60,484 bases of DNA from Stenotrophomonas maltophilia (GCF_003970865.1 NZ_RXLZ01000027.1:1-60484), one strand, 5' to 3'. Positions 35,805-44,918 are shown, numbered from the stretch's first letter. A program made the numbers and translations. The notes: a model not told the origin generated them from the sequence alone.

Positions 35805-35982
35805 GGCGGGGCGGTGTGGGTTGGCAGGACCGTTGGCGCCATGGATGGCGCCATCGAGCCCCCAGGGGTGAGGGCGCTTTGCTTGCGAAGCACTGCTTCG
35901 TAAGCGCCCGAACGCCCAGCCGCTAGCGGCTGGGCCGGCCTGGGGGTTTACGGCGTGTCCTGCCAACCCACACCGCCCCGCC
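35805..35982. repeat. Branched palindromic element, copy B (expanded)
   Basis: Outer arms 35805-35830 and 35957-35982 are perfect 26-bp reverse complements. Read on the minus strand the junction begins ACACGCCGTAAACCC, as in the other copies. Hairpin P3 is TGGCGCCAT-CC-ATGGCGCCA (35834-35853). Hairpin P2 (CCCCCAGG with CCTGGGGG, 35859-35866 with 35939-35946) has its loop filled by about 70 bases with two further hairpins: a perfect palindrome at 35915-35934 and a stem GGGCGCTT...AAGCGCCC at 35872-35909. Confidence 0.85.
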
Positions 35983-36066
35983 ATCCCACGGATAGCCCGC
36001 TGTTGCTGTTGCTGATGTTGCTTCGGCCTCTGCAGGTGCAGGGCTGCAAGCCCTGCCGACCAACCC

Positions 36067-36092
36067 CTTGATTTCGGGACAATCAGCCATAC
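36067..36092 (+). promoter_or_regulatory. Possible heat-shock (sigma-32) promoter of htpG
   Basis: CTTGATT (36067) followed 13-14 bp later by CCATAC resembles the sigma-32 consensus CTTGAAA-N11-16-CCCATNT. It lies about 55 bp upstream of the htpG start, a gene controlled by heat shock in many bacteria. Confidence 0.4.
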
Positions 36093-36144
36093 CCCTTGGC
36101 GAGGCCGCACGCGCTGGCGCGGCATTGCACATGGAGCCTTATCG

Positions 36145-38034
36145 ATGACCGAGACCACCCAGACCGAAACCCTTGGCTTCCAGACCGAAGTCAAGCAGCT
36201 GCTGCAGCTGATGATCCACTCGCTGTACTCCAACAAGGAAATCTTCCTCCGCGAGCTGGTCTCCAATGCCGCCGACGCCGCCGACAAGCTGCGCTTCGAG
36301 GCCCTGACCCAGCCGGCCCTGCTGGAAGGCGACAGCGAACTGCGCGTGCGCGTCAGCTTCGACCCCACCGCCCACACCATCACCATCGAAGACAACGGCA
36401 TCGGCATGAGCCGCGCCGAAGCCATCGCCCACCTCGGCACCATCGCCAAGTCCGGCACCGGCGACTTCCTGCGCCAGCTGTCCGGCGACCAGAAGAAGGA
36501 CTCGCAGCTGATCGGCCAGTTCGGCGTCGGCTTCTACAGTGCCTTCATCGTTGCAGACCAAGTGGAAGTAACCTCGCGCCGCGCCGGCCTGGCTGCGGGC
36601 GAAGGCGTGCGCTGGACCTCGCGCGGCGAAGGCGATTTCGAAGTGGCCACCGTCGACAAGGCCGAACGCGGCACCCGCATCGTGCTGCACCTGAAGGATG
36701 GCGAGCACGACTTCGCCGATGGCTGGCGCCTGCGCAGCATTCTCAAGAAGTATTCGGATCACATCGGCCTGCCGATCCAGATGCCGAAGGAAGGCGAAGA
36801 AGGCGCTGCCGGCGAGTGGGAAACCGTCAACCGCGCCAGCGCGCTGTGGACCCGCCCGCGCACCGAGATCAGCGACGCCGAGTACACCGAGTTCTACAAG
36901 CACGTGGCACACGACCACAGCGATCCGCTGGCGTGGAGCCACAACAAGGTTGAAGGCAAGCTGGAGTACACCTCGCTGCTGTACGTGCCCGGCCGCGCGC
37001 CGTTCGACCTGTATCACCGCGATGCGCCCAAGGGCTTGAAGCTGTACGTGCAGCGCGTGTTCGTGATGGACCAGGCCGAGCAGTTCCTGCCGCTGTACCT
37101 GCGCTTCATCAAGGGCGTGGTCGATTCCAACGATCTGTCGCTGAACGTCTCGCGCGAGATCCTGCAGTCCGGTCCGGTCATCGACTCGATGAAGGCCGCG
37201 CTGACCAAGCGCTCGCTGGACATGCTGGAAAAGCTGGCCGCCGACAAGCCCGAGCAGTACGCCACGTTCTGGAAGGAATTCGGCCAGGTGCTGAAGGAAG
37301 GCCCGGCCGAGGACTACAACAACCGCGAGAAGGTGGCCGGCCTGCTGCGCTTCGCCTCCACACGTGGCGACGGCGATACACAGAGCGTGTCGCTGGCCGA
37401 TTACCTCGGCCGCATGACCGAAGGCCAGGACAAGATCTATTACCTGACCGGCGAGAGCTACAGCCAGGTGCGCAACAGCCCGCACCTGGAAGTGTTCCGC
37501 AAGAAGGGCGTGGAAGTGCTGCTGCTGACCGACCGCATCGACGAGTGGCTGATGGGCTACCTGACCGATTTCGACGGCAAGGGCTTTGTCGACATCGCCC
37601 GTGGCGACCTGGACCTGGGCGCGCTGGAAACCGAAGCGGACAAGCAGGAGCAGGAAGCGGCAGCGAAGGACAAGCAGGGCCTGGTCGAGCGACTGAAGAC
37701 GGTGCTGGGCGATGACGTGGCCGAAGTGCGCGTGTCGCACCGCCTGACCGATTCGCCGGCGGTGCTGGCCATCGGCGAACAGGACCTGGGCCTGCAGATG
37801 CGCCAGATCCTGGAAGCCAGCGGGCAGAAGGTGCCGGACAGCAAGCCGGTGCTGGAAATCAACCCGGGTCATCCGTTGATCGCCAAGCTCGATGCCGAAG
37901 CCGATGGCGCGCGCTTCGACGATCTGGGCCGGGTGCTGTTCGACCAGGCCGCGCTGGCCGCCGGCGACAGCCTGAAGGACCCGGGCGCCTATGTGGCGCG
38001 CCTGAACAAGCTGCTGCTGGAGCTGTCGGCCTGA
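36145..38034 (+). CDS. htpG: Chaperone protein HtpG (Hsp90)
   Basis: 629 residues, full length. The N-terminal GHKL ATPase domain shows [20 protein letters not shown] with the catalytic Glu and ATP-binding Asn, then [23 protein letters not shown] and [11 protein letters not shown]. The middle domain has the NVSREILQ Arg loop, and the C-terminal dimerisation domain follows. It remodels clients in the cytosol with DnaK. A sigma-32-like promoter precedes it and SMAG repeats follow. Confidence 0.97.
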   Translation: MTETTQTETLGFQTEVKQLLQLMIHSLYSNKEIFLRELVSNAADAADKLRFEALTQPALLEGDSELRVRVSFDPTAHTITIEDNGIGMSRAEAIAHLGTIAKSGTGDFLRQLSGDQKKDSQLIGQFGVGFYSAFIVADQVEVTSRRAGLAAGEGVRWTSRGEGDFEVATVDKAERGTRIVLHLKDGEHDFADGWRLRSILKKYSDHIGLPIQMPKEGEEGAAGEWETVNRASALWTRPRTEISDAEYTEFYKHVAHDHSDPLAWSHNKVEGKLEYTSLLYVPGRAPFDLYHRDAPKGLKLYVQRVFVMDQAEQFLPLYLRFIKGVVDSNDLSLNVSREILQSGPVIDSMKAALTKRSLDMLEKLAADKPEQYATFWKEFGQVLKEGPAEDYNNREKVAGLLRFASTRGDGDTQSVSLADYLGRMTEGQDKIYYLTGESYSQVRNSPHLEVFRKKGVEVLLLTDRIDEWLMGYLTDFDGKGFVDIARGDLDLGALETEADKQEQEAAAKDKQGLVERLKTVLGDDVAEVRVSHRLTDSPAVLAIGEQDLGLQMRQILEASGQKVPDSKPVLEINPGHPLIAKLDAEADGARFDDLGRVLFDQAALAAGDSLKDPGAYVARLNKLLLELSA

Positions 38035-38049
38035 TCGACAGGGTGGTCG

Positions 38050-38069
38050 CCGGGCACGGCCCGGTCTAC
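38050..38069. repeat. SMAG-type repeat after htpG
   Basis: CCGGGC-ACG-GCCCGG followed by TCTAC; on the minus strand it begins GTAGACCGGGC. First of four hairpins in the htpG 3' region. Confidence 0.7.
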
Positions 38070-38083
38070 CCGGCGATGCTCTG

Positions 38084-38107
38084 GTAGAGGCCAACCTTGG
38101 TTGGCGC
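38084..38107. repeat. SMAG-type repeat after htpG, second copy
   Basis: GTAGAGGCCAACCTTGGTTGGC is a GTAG head plus a GCCAACC stem, in plus orientation, facing the copy at 38050. Confidence 0.7.
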
Positions 38108-38116
38108 CCAAAAAGC

Positions 38117-38173
38117 GTGCCAACCAAGGTTGGCACCCACCAGGGGGGCGAGCGTGTCAACCAAGGTTGACAC
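38117..38173. repeat. Two tandem REP-like hairpins
   Basis: GTGCCAACCAAGGTTGGCAC (38117-38136) and GTGTCAACCAAGGTTGACAC (38154-38173), each followed by CCACCA. The two differ by a compensated base pair (GCC/GGC against GTC/GAC), so the stem is preserved. Confidence 0.7.
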
Positions 38174-38191
38174 CCACCAAAGCCGGGCGGC

Positions 38192-38491
38192 TCAGACCTC
38201 CCGATCCAGCAGCGAGCCCAGCATCTGGTCCTGGCGACGGATCACCGTGGCATTGGCGGCGAAGGCCACCACTTCGGCTTTCGCTGCCAGCAGATCTCCC
38301 AGTGGTGCACTGACATCGGCGCCGGCAGGGGTCACCGCGGCCTGCACCCCGCCCTGCTCCACAGCACTACGCTGCAGCTGCAGGCGCTGGGCATCGGGAG
38401 TCGCCAGGTTGGCCACGTTGTGCGCGGCCACCTGCACGCCCTGCTGGGCCGCACGCATCCCGCTGAGGGCGATTCCCATCACGTTGTTCAT
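38192..38491 (-). CDS. Flagellar rod-protein-like small protein
   Basis: 99 residues. The N-terminus NNVMGIALSGMRAAQQGVQVAAHNVANLATPDAQR matches the flagellar basal-body rod N-terminal signature (S-G-M-x-A-A-x-x...N-x-A-N). The C-terminus AKAEVVAFAANATVIRRQDQMLGSLLD resembles the rod-protein C-terminal helix. It is only 99 residues, with the middle domain missing, and no flagellar gene is near, so it may be an orphan rod-like protein with another role. The quoted motifs exceed no known domain length for FlgB/FlgC. Confidence 0.75.
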   Translation of the reverse strand: MNNVMGIALSGMRAAQQGVQVAAHNVANLATPDAQRLQLQRSAVEQGGVQAAVTPAGADVSAPLGDLLAAKAEVVAFAANATVIRRQDQMLGSLLDREV

Positions 38492-38620
38492 GGCGGTCTC
38501 CGGGCCGCTCCGCGCAGCCCTCCGGACCGGTTAACGGCCGGCGGGCCGCGACCTTGAGTCCACATCGGCCCGACAGGCCCGAGTGGTAGCATATCCCTCT
38601 GATTTCAGCGCCTTTTGCCA

Positions 38621-39928
38621 ATGCTCAGTTTTTTCCGCCGCAAGAAGCCCCAGGATGCCCCCGCAACGGAGGCTCCCAAGACCCAGCACTACTCGGCTGA
38701 AGAGCTGGCGGCGGCGTTCCCGTCGGCCGCGCCGGCCGAGGACAAGGAGCCGGTCCCAGTAGCGCCTCCGGCTGCGCCTGCTACCGTCGAGCCGCCGACG
38801 ATCGCTCCGGTCGCCGTCGAGCCCATTCCGGTGGTTCCGGCTCCGATAGCACAGATTCCGGCAGCTCCGGCGCCGAGCGCTCCAGCGCCGGCGGCGCAGA
38901 TCGACGTCGCCCCCATCGCGACCCCGGCCATCGAACCGGCACCCGCACCGGTACCGGCCACCGACGACCTGCCGGCCGCCGCCTCGGTCGATGCCGTGCC
39001 TGCAACTGCCGGCAAGCCCGGCTGGCGCGAGCGCCTGCGCAACAGCGTCATCGCGCGCAGTTTTGGCGGCCTGTTCTCGCGCAACCCCAAGCTCGACGAC
39101 GACCTGCTGGACGAGCTGGAAACCGCATTGATCACCGCCGATGTCGGCGTGGGTGCCACCACCGATCTGGTCGAGGGCCTGCGCAAGCGCATGAAGTCGC
39201 GCGAGTTCGCCGATGCCAACGCCCTGCTGGCCGCACTGCGCAGCGAACTGATCGCAATCCTGCAGCCGGTGGCCAAGCCGCTGGTGATCGACCGCAACGC
39301 CAAGCCCTTCGTGGTGCTGACCGTCGGCGTCAACGGCGTCGGCAAGACCACCACCATCGGCAAGCTGGCCAAGCGCTTCAAGGATGAGGGCCACAGCCTG
39401 ATGCTGGCCGCCGGCGACACCTTCCGCGCCGCCGCCGTCGCACAGCTCCAGGCCTGGGGCGAGCGCAACGGCGTGGCCGTGGTCGCCCAAGGGCAGAACG
39501 CCGATGCCGCTTCGGTGGCATTCGATGCGCTGCAGGCCGGCAAGGCCCGCGGCACCTCGGTGCTGATCGCCGATACCGCCGGCCGCCTGCACACCCAGTC
39601 CGGCCTGATGAACGAGCTGGGCAAGATCCGCCGCGTGCTCGGCAAGATCGACGCCACTGCACCGCACGAAGTACTGATGGTGATCGACGGCACCACCGGC
39701 CAGAACGCGCTGTCGCAGCTGCGCCAGTTCAACGCTGCGGTGAACGTGACCGGCCTGGTGGTGACCAAGCTGGACGGCACTGCCAAGGGCGGCGTGGTGT
39801 TCGCGCTGGCCCGCGAGTTCGGCATTCCGATCCGTTTCGCCGGCATCGGCGAGCGCCCGGAAGACCTGCGCGTGTTCGACCCGGAAGCCTTCGTCGACGC
39901 CCTGCTGCCCGAAGCGCTGGGCGGCTGA
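38621..39928 (+). CDS. ftsY: Signal recognition particle receptor FtsY
   Basis: 435 residues from the ATG at 38621 (MLSFFRRKKP). Residues 40-130 are an Ala/Pro/Val-rich acidic linker, the variable A domain. The NG domain follows, with the P-loop GVNGVGKT (236-243), DTAGRLHTQ and TKLDGTAKGG. It docks the SRP-ribosome complex at the inner membrane. It stands upstream of mutY-yggX but is separated from it by SMAG repeats. Confidence 0.96.
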   Translation: MLSFFRRKKPQDAPATEAPKTQHYSAEELAAAFPSAAPAEDKEPVPVAPPAAPATVEPPTIAPVAVEPIPVVPAPIAQIPAAPAPSAPAPAAQIDVAPIATPAIEPAPAPVPATDDLPAAASVDAVPATAGKPGWRERLRNSVIARSFGGLFSRNPKLDDDLLDELETALITADVGVGATTDLVEGLRKRMKSREFADANALLAALRSELIAILQPVAKPLVIDRNAKPFVVLTVGVNGVGKTTTIGKLAKRFKDEGHSLMLAAGDTFRAAAVAQLQAWGERNGVAVVAQGQNADAASVAFDALQAGKARGTSVLIADTAGRLHTQSGLMNELGKIRRVLGKIDATAPHEVLMVIDGTTGQNALSQLRQFNAAVNVTGLVVTKLDGTAKGGVVFALAREFGIPIRFAGIGERPEDLRVFDPEAFVDALLPEALGG

Positions 39929-39938
39929 TACACCGTGC

Positions 39939-39961
39939 AGCCACGCATGGCGTGGCTCTAC
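39939..39961. repeat. SMAG-type repeat after ftsY
   Basis: AGCCACGCATGGCGTGGCT followed by CTAC; minus-strand orientation. It faces the copy at 40007. Confidence 0.75.
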
Positions 39962-40006
39962 TGCGCTCCGGGCCACGCGGGGTTCATCGCGGCGGCACCC
40001 ACCACA

Positions 40007-40029
40007 GTAGAGCCACCCCATGGGTGGCT
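40007..40029. repeat. SMAG-type repeat before mutY
   Basis: GTAG followed by AGCCACCCCATGGGTGGCT, plus orientation, ending 20 bp before the mutY start. The hairpin would lie in the mutY leader RNA. Confidence 0.75.
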
Positions 40030-40048
40030 GCCCACCTCCGGAATACCG

Positions 40049-41173
40049 ATGCCCCGCCAGCCGCACGCCAGCGCCGGAACCACGCAGACCGACGACTTCG
40101 TCGCCCACCTGCTGCATTGGTTCGACGACCACGGCCGCCACGACCTGCCCTGGCAGCATCCGCGCAGCCCCTATCGGGTCTGGTTGTCGGAAATCATGCT
40201 GCAGCAGACCCAGGTGACCACGGTCATCCCGTACTTCCAGCGGTTCCTGCAGCACTTCCCGACCCTGCCCGACCTCGCCGCCGCCAGCAACGACGCGGTG
40301 ATGGCGCAGTGGGCGGGGCTCGGCTACTACGCCCGCGCACGCAACCTCCATGCCGCTGCAAAGCGCTGCGTGGAACTGCACGGCGGCGATCTGCCGCGTG
40401 ATTTCGACGCGTTGCACGCGCTGCCCGGCATCGGCCGCAGCACCGCTGGCGCGATCCTCAGCCAGGCCTGGAACGACCCGTTCGCGATCCTCGATGGCAA
40501 CGTCAAGCGCGTGCTCAGCCGCTACCACGGCATCGACGGCTTCCCGGGCCTGCCGGCCATCGAGAAGCAGTTGTGGGCGATGGCCGAGGCGCACGTGGCG
40601 CAGGTGCCGGCCGGGCGCATGGCCGATTACACCCAGGCGCAGATGGACCTGGGCGCGACCGTATGCAGCCGCGCCAAACCCGCCTGCGTGATCTGCCCGC
40701 TGCAGGACGCGTGCGTGGCGCGCCGTGAAGGCCGCACCGCTGAACTACCCACGCACAAGCCCAGCAAAACCCTGCCCGAGCGCGAAGCAGTGGCCCTGCT
40801 GCTGCGCGACACCCAGCAGCGCGTGCTGCTGCAGAAGCGGCCGGACACCGGCATCTGGGCGCAGCTGTGGACGCTGCCGCAGGCCGACGCCGGCAGCGTG
40901 CTTCAGGACTGGTTCGATGCCCATGTCGACGGCTCGCTGGAAGATGCCGAAGAGCTGCCGGTACTGCAGCACACCTTCAGCCACTACAGGCTGCACCTTC
41001 AGGTACTGTCGCGGCAGGTGCACGGCCTGCGGGTAGAAGAACCCACGCTGCGCTGGGTCGCCGTCGATGAACTGCCCGCACTGGGCCTGCCGGCGCCGAT
41101 CCGCAAACTGCTCGACGGCGCCACGATCAAGACGCCGAAACGAACTACCAAGAAACCCCGCAACCACGAGTGA
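40049..41173 (+). CDS. mutY: A/G-specific adenine DNA glycosylase MutY
   Basis: 374 residues from the ATG at 40049. Catalytic Glu48 is in [10 protein letters not shown] and Asp149 in ILDGNVKRV; the helix-hairpin-helix is [12 protein letters not shown]. The [4Fe-4S] cluster uses Cys206, Cys213, Cys216 and Cys222 (C-x6-C-x2-C-x5-C). A C-terminal NUDIX-like domain recognises 8-oxoguanine. It removes adenine mispaired with 8-oxoguanine. yggX follows 5 bp after the stop, the standard pair. Confidence 0.96.
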   Translation: MPRQPHASAGTTQTDDFVAHLLHWFDDHGRHDLPWQHPRSPYRVWLSEIMLQQTQVTTVIPYFQRFLQHFPTLPDLAAASNDAVMAQWAGLGYYARARNLHAAAKRCVELHGGDLPRDFDALHALPGIGRSTAGAILSQAWNDPFAILDGNVKRVLSRYHGIDGFPGLPAIEKQLWAMAEAHVAQVPAGRMADYTQAQMDLGATVCSRAKPACVICPLQDACVARREGRTAELPTHKPSKTLPEREAVALLLRDTQQRVLLQKRPDTGIWAQLWTLPQADAGSVLQDWFDAHVDGSLEDAEELPVLQHTFSHYRLHLQVLSRQVHGLRVEEPTLRWVAVDELPALGLPAPIRKLLDGATIKTPKRTTKKPRNHE

Positions 41174-41178
41174 GTGCC

Positions 41179-41448
41179 ATGCCCCGAACCGTCTTCTGCC
41201 AGTACGAACAACGCGATGCCGAAGGTTTGGACTTCGTGCCCTACCCCGGCGAGCTGGGCCAGCGCATCTTCAACAACATCGGCAAGCAGGCCTGGGCCGC
41301 ATGGCTGGCGCACCAGACCATGCTGATCAACGAAAACCGCCTGTCGCCGCGCACGCCGGAACATCGCGCGTTCCTTGAAGGCGAACTGGTCAAGTTCCTG
41401 TTCGAGAAGGACGCGGAAAAGCCGGCAGGCTTCACCCCGGAAGCCTGA
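41179..41448 (+). CDS. yggX: YggX-family iron-trafficking protein
   Basis: 89 residues from the ATG at 41179. The family N-terminus [24 protein letters not shown] carries the single conserved Cys, followed by [14 protein letters not shown] and [14 protein letters not shown]. It is linked to protection of Fe-S clusters against oxidative damage. It is cotranscribed with mutY. Confidence 0.95.
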   Translation: MPRTVFCQYEQRDAEGLDFVPYPGELGQRIFNNIGKQAWAAWLAHQTMLINENRLSPRTPEHRAFLEGELVKFLFEKDAEKPAGFTPEA

Positions 41449-41455
41449 CGCACAG

Positions 41456-41518
41456 GTAGTGCCGGCCGCTGGCCGGCAACCTGGCATCTGCGCGATGCCG
41501 GCCAGCGGCCGGCACTAC
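41456..41518. repeat. Inverted pair of SMAG-type repeats after yggX
   Basis: GTAGTGCCGGCCGCTGGCC starts the first copy (41456-41478), and its reverse complement occupies 41496-41518, 17 bp apart. The two can pair with each other, and the pair may serve as terminator between the convergent yggX and lipoprotein genes. The pair at 49603-49666 is nearly identical. Confidence 0.8.
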
Positions 41519-41522
41519 CGCG

Positions 41523-41972
41523 CTATTTCGTGTTTTCCTCGCGCTCCTGCACCTGCGCCTGGCGCAGCTCCTGCTCCGACGTGCGCAGCGCCTTCACGTC
41601 CAGCTTGCGGATGCTGTCGATGAAGCACGGCATGCGTGGACCGCCCGTGGGGTCGCGCACCAGCACCTTGTCGAAGCGCGCCGAAACACGATTCATCTGG
41701 CTGGTCAGGCCGATGGCTGTGGCATATGGCAGGTCCTGGCACGCGCCTCTCAATTCCAGCAGATAGGCTTCACTGGGACGCGTCCATACCGCCAGCGCGC
41801 TGTCGCCCAGTTCGGTCCAGCCATTGAGGGCGCCGAAGAACTGCATGTCGTTCTGCGGCGCACCGGCGTGGGCACGGTAAAGGTCAAGCTTCTCGGCGCT
41901 GCTGAGCCGGCCGGTGGTCGCGCAGGCGGCCAGCGCCAGGCAGAGTCCGGCCATCAGGATCGGGGTCTTCAT
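41523..41972 (-). CDS. Hypothetical lipoprotein (DUF6491-like)
   Basis: 149 residues. The lipobox LALAACATTG gives lipidated Cys18. The mature protein has the pattern LDLYRAHAGAP ... FFGALNGWTELGDSALAVWTRPSEAYLL ... PRMPCFIDSIRKLDVKALR, which I associate with a small family of Xanthomonadaceae lipoproteins. It is expected in the periplasm; function unknown. Confidence 0.78.
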   Translation of the reverse strand: MKTPILMAGLCLALAACATTGRLSSAEKLDLYRAHAGAPQNDMQFFGALNGWTELGDSALAVWTRPSEAYLLELRGACQDLPYATAIGLTSQMNRVSARFDKVLVRDPTGGPRMPCFIDSIRKLDVKALRTSEQELRQAQVQEREENTK

Positions 41973-42071
41973 GGCGATCTCCTCGGGGAACTGTCGCCAT
42001 CATGCGCCTGGGCTGGCAACGCCGGCGCGACGACCGGCAGCCCCATTCAGGCGCCGGTCGGCGGTCGGCGG

Positions 42072-42182
42072 TCGACCAAGGTCAACCTCTACCAGAGCAG
42101 ACCCAAGGCTCCGGATTCCCGTAGTCACCAACCTTGGTTGGCGTTTGCCCTGCAGGAGCAGCCGACCAGGGTCGGCTTCTAC
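42072..42182. repeat. Cluster of three SMAG-type repeats
   Basis: Three GTAG/CTAC-flanked hairpins lie in the 228-bp gap between the lipoprotein gene and lolD: 42072-42092 (GTCGACC stem, minus), 42121-42143 (CCAACC stem, plus) and 42160-42182 (AGCCGACC stem, minus). Confidence 0.7.
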
Positions 42183-42200
42183 CAAAGCGGGCCCGGCGCC

Positions 42201-42914
42201 TCAGACGTCGGCGTGGGCCAGTGCGTGCAGGCGCCCTTCGCGCAGCTCCAGCACCCGGTCCAGGCGACGCGCCAGGCTGCGGTCGTGGGTGACCAGCACC
42301 AGGCTGGTGTGACGCGCACGATTCAGTTCCAGCATCAGCTCGAACACCGTGGCCGCCGTGCGGTCATCCAGGTTGCCGGTCGGCTCGTCACCGAGCACGC
42401 AGGCCGGGTGATTGACCAGTGCTCGTGCCACCGCAGCACGCTGGCGCTCGCCACCGGACAGCTCGCCCGGCTTATGGTCCAGGCGATGGCCGAGGCCGAC
42501 CGCTTCCAGCAGCGTGGTGGCCCGGATGCTCGCCTCGGCCACCGCGGTGCCAGTCAGAAGCACCGGCATCATCACGTTTTCCAGCGCCGTGAACTCCGGC
42601 AGCAGGTGATGGAACTGGTAGACGAAGCCCAGCGCCTGGTTGCGCAGCAGGCCACGCGCCGTATCTGACAGCGTCGACATGCGCTGGCCGGTCACGTAGA
42701 CCTCGCCAGCGGTCGGAGTATCCAGCCCACCCAGCAGGTGCAGCAGCGTGCTTTTGCCGGCACCGGAGGCACCGATGATCGCCACCGTCTCGCCGGCGGT
42801 CACGGTCAGGCCAAGTCCATCGAACACCGGGGTCTGCATGCGACCTTCGGCGTAGGTCTTGCCCAGTGCTTCGGCGCGGATCACCTCATCGCCGCGGTTG
42901 AAGACCTTATTCAT
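42201..42914 (-). CDS. lolD: Lipoprotein-releasing ABC ATPase LolD
   Basis: 237 residues. Walker A GASGAGKS (48-55), Q-loop [19 protein letters not shown], signature [15 protein letters not shown], Walker [13 protein letters not shown]. The [14 protein letters not shown] segment is typical of LolD. With LolC/E it extracts outer-membrane lipoproteins from the inner membrane. It overlaps the upstream lolC/E gene by 8 bp. Confidence 0.94.
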   Translation of the reverse strand: MNKVFNRGDEVIRAEALGKTYAEGRMQTPVFDGLGLTVTAGETVAIIGASGAGKSTLLHLLGGLDTPTAGEVYVTGQRMSTLSDTARGLLRNQALGFVYQFHHLLPEFTALENVMMPVLLTGTAVAEASIRATTLLEAVGLGHRLDHKPGELSGGERQRAAVARALVNHPACVLGDEPTGNLDDRTAATVFELMLELNRARHTSLVLVTHDRSLARRLDRVLELREGRLHALAHADV

Positions 42915-44148
42915 AACGCAGGGCCTCCGCCGGCTGGGTGCGTGCTGCCCGCCAGGCGGGATACAGGGTGGCCAGGAAGCTCATCAGCAACGCGACTACG
43001 GTGATCGCCACCACGTCGCCGGTCTGCATGTCGGTCGGCAGGCCGGTGATGTAGTAGACATCCTCCGGCATCAGCTTGACGTTGAACACGCTCTCGATGG
43101 CACCGAGTATGCGTTCCAGGTTGAGGGTCAGGGTGATACCGCCGATCAGCCCGGCCAAGGTGCCGAAGATGCCGATCAGCGAGCCCTGCACCATGAACAC
43201 TTGCATCACCCCGCCCGGGGTCAGGCCGAGCGTGCGCAGGATGGCGATGTCGGCCTGCTTGTCGGTGACCAGCATCACCTGCGAGGACACCAGGTTGAAG
43301 GCGCCCATGGCGATGATCAGCGACAACAGGATGCCCATCACCACTTTTTCCATGCGCAGCGAGTGGTAGAGGTTGGCGTTCTGCTGGGTCCAGTCGCTCA
43401 CGCGGTAGGCGCCGCCGAGGTTCTGTGCCAGGTCCACGCCCACTTCCAGCGAACGGTCCATGTCGTGCAGTTTCAACCGCACGCCAGTAGCACCATCGGA
43501 CCGCAGCACGCGCTCGAGGTCCTTCATGTTGGCGAAGCCGACGCCGCGGTCGACCTCGTTGTAGCCGGCTTCGAACAGGCCGCTCACGGTAAAGCGTTTC
43601 ATCCGTGGCACCGCACCGGCAGGCGTACCCTGTACTTCGGCGAAGGTCACCAGCACCTGGTCGCCCACGTCCACGCCCAGCCAGATCGCCAGTTCCTTGC
43701 CCAGCAGCAGGTTGAAGCTGCCCGGCTTGAGGCTGTCGTAGCTGCCCTTGGTGACCTTCTTGTCGATCACCGACACCTTCGGCTCCAGGGCCGGGTCGAT
43801 GCCCTGGATGATCGCGCCCTGCACGCGCGGGCCGCTGATCATCGACTGGATCTCGATGTACGGTGCGGCGCCGGCCACGCGCGGGTCCTTGCTGGCCACG
43901 TCGACCACACGCATCCAGTCCGGCATCGGCTCGCCGTCGCGGCTGATGGTGGTGTGCGCGGTCATCTGCAGCAGGCGGCTGCGGATTTCCTTCTGGAAAC
44001 CGCTCATCACCGCCAACGTGGTGATCAGCACCGTGACGCCGAGCGCGATGCCCAGGATCGATGCCATCGAGATGAAGGAGATGAAGCCATTGCGGCGCTT
44101 GGCGCGCAGGTAACGCAGACCAATCGCTACGGGAAGGGGTTTGAACAT
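42907..44148 (-). CDS. lolC: Lipoprotein-releasing ABC permease LolC/LolE
   Basis: 413 residues, with one N-terminal helix ([24 protein letters not shown]), a long periplasmic domain and three C-terminal helices ending [16 protein letters not shown], the FtsX/LolC/E arrangement. There is only one permease gene here, so the complex is probably of the LolFD type or homodimeric, as in several gammaproteobacteria; the symbol is therefore approximate. Confidence 0.9.
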   Translation of the reverse strand: MFKPLPVAIGLRYLRAKRRNGFISFISMASILGIALGVTVLITTLAVMSGFQKEIRSRLLQMTAHTTISRDGEPMPDWMRVVDVASKDPRVAGAAPYIEIQSMISGPRVQGAIIQGIDPALEPKVSVIDKKVTKGSYDSLKPGSFNLLLGKELAIWLGVDVGDQVLVTFAEVQGTPAGAVPRMKRFTVSGLFEAGYNEVDRGVGFANMKDLERVLRSDGATGVRLKLHDMDRSLEVGVDLAQNLGGAYRVSDWTQQNANLYHSLRMEKVVMGILLSLIIAMGAFNLVSSQVMLVTDKQADIAILRTLGLTPGGVMQVFMVQGSLIGIFGTLAGLIGGITLTLNLERILGAIESVFNVKLMPEDVYYITGLPTDMQTGDVVAITVVALLMSFLATLYPAWRAARTQPAEALRYE

Positions 44149-44171
44149 GCAGGCACGCCAGTCAATTCAGC

Positions 44172-44621
44172 TTATGGTGCCATCGTACGGCGCCGACGGG
44201 AAACGGCACGTGCAGCCACGGCCAGACGCAGTTCACGTCGCTGCCCGGGATCGAGCACATCGGGCCAGAACAGCAGGCGCCGGCGGCGCCGGCCCTCACG
44301 CCAGAGCAACAGCAGCCAGGGCCCGCGCATCACCAGCTGTGGTGCATCGACGTCCTGCCCGGCCACCTGCAGCGGCTCAGGCGGTACCGGCAGAAGCACC
44401 TGCACGCGTGGCCTGCGCTGGCGCCAGGCCAGTTCGGCCAACCCGATGCCCCAGGCCAGCAACACTGCGGGCGTCAGCAGCCGGGGCGGCAGATCCGATG
44501 CGCGCAGCAGCCAGGGTGCGGCCAGCAGCACCGCCAGCTGGGCGGCGGCCTGCAGCCGCGAGGGGCGCCACTCAAGGCTTGAGGGCGAGGATCTTCTGCA
44601 TGAGGGGAATCGCGTGCGCAT
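44172..44621 (-). CDS. YgfX/CptA-like small membrane protein
   Basis: 149 residues from the ATG at 44621, overlapping sdhE by 50 bp. The homologous part begins [22 protein letters not shown], then a second helix [17 protein letters not shown], and a soluble tail with [25 protein letters not shown]. coli YgfX is encoded next to sdhE, as here, and has been described as an inner-membrane protein. The start is uncertain because the first 17 residues look untypical. Confidence 0.7.
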   Translation of the reverse strand: MRTRFPSCRRSSPSSLEWRPSRLQAAAQLAVLLAAPWLLRASDLPPRLLTPAVLLAWGIGLAELAWRQRRPRVQVLLPVPPEPLQVAGQDVDAPQLVMRGPWLLLLWREGRRRRRLLFWPDVLDPGQRRELRLAVAARAVSRRRRTMAP

Positions 44622-44820
44622 GTGGGCAGGCCTCATAGCCCATGAACCAGCGCCACAACTTATCGTCCTCGCAGTCGAGCAGGAACAGGAAAACCTCGCG
44701 CTCTTCGGTCGGCGCACCGCTCCACTCACGGTCCAGGTAGCGGCCGAACAGCTGGTCCAGTTCGCGCATGCCGCGGCGGCAACGCCAGCGCAGCTTCTTC
44801 AGCAGAACGTCTTCTTCCAT
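44572..44820 (-). CDS. sdhE: Succinate dehydrogenase assembly factor SdhE (YgfY)
   Basis: 82 residues from the ATG at 44820 ([20 protein letters not shown]). The RGMRELD motif is the FAD-attachment signature of SdhE/SDHAF2 proteins. It promotes covalent flavinylation of SdhA in the cytosol. It lies downstream of sdhCDAB on the same strand, separated by two SMAG repeats. Confidence 0.94.
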   Translation of the reverse strand: MEEDVLLKKLRWRCRRGMRELDQLFGRYLDREWSGAPTEEREVFLFLLDCEDDKLWRWFMGYEACPHAHAIPLMQKILALKP

Positions 44821-44842
44821 CGTGTTTCTCCAGATACAGCAA

Positions 44843-44899
44843 AGCCACGCATGGCGTGGCTCTACTGGGGTGGCACAGCCACGCATGGCGTGGCTCTAC
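44843..44899. repeat. Tandem pair of identical SMAG-type repeats between sdhB and sdhE
   Basis: AGCCACGCATGGCGTGGCT plus CTAC occurs at 44843-44865 and again at 44877-44899, same orientation, in the 98-bp gap between sdhB and sdhE. The hairpins could attenuate or stabilise the sdhB-sdhE message. Confidence 0.8.
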
Positions 44900-44918
44900 C
44901 GGGTACAGCCAGAGCCGA

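Larger units (their letters stand above)
35418..36144. other. Gene-free palindrome island between rsmD and htpG
   Basis: 727 bp without a credible gene. It holds, in order, a branched palindromic element (35548-35649), a GGGGTCAG palindrome (35690-35732), a short GTGTCGACC hairpin (35757-35776), a second and expanded branched element (35805-35982), a GCAGGGCTGCAAGCCCTGC hairpin near 36040, and the htpG promoter. Open frames here arise from the repeats and are not genes. Confidence 0.8.

Noticed and set aside
38192..38491. A degraded flagellar operon
   Set aside because: Only one small rod-like gene is present, flanked by intact housekeeping genes; there are no remnants of other flagellar genes.
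44172..44820. A CptBA-type toxin-antitoxin pair (ygfX with sdhE)
   Set aside because: The E. coli homologues were once proposed as toxin and antitoxin, but the link to succinate dehydrogenase genes here fits the flavinylation role better.
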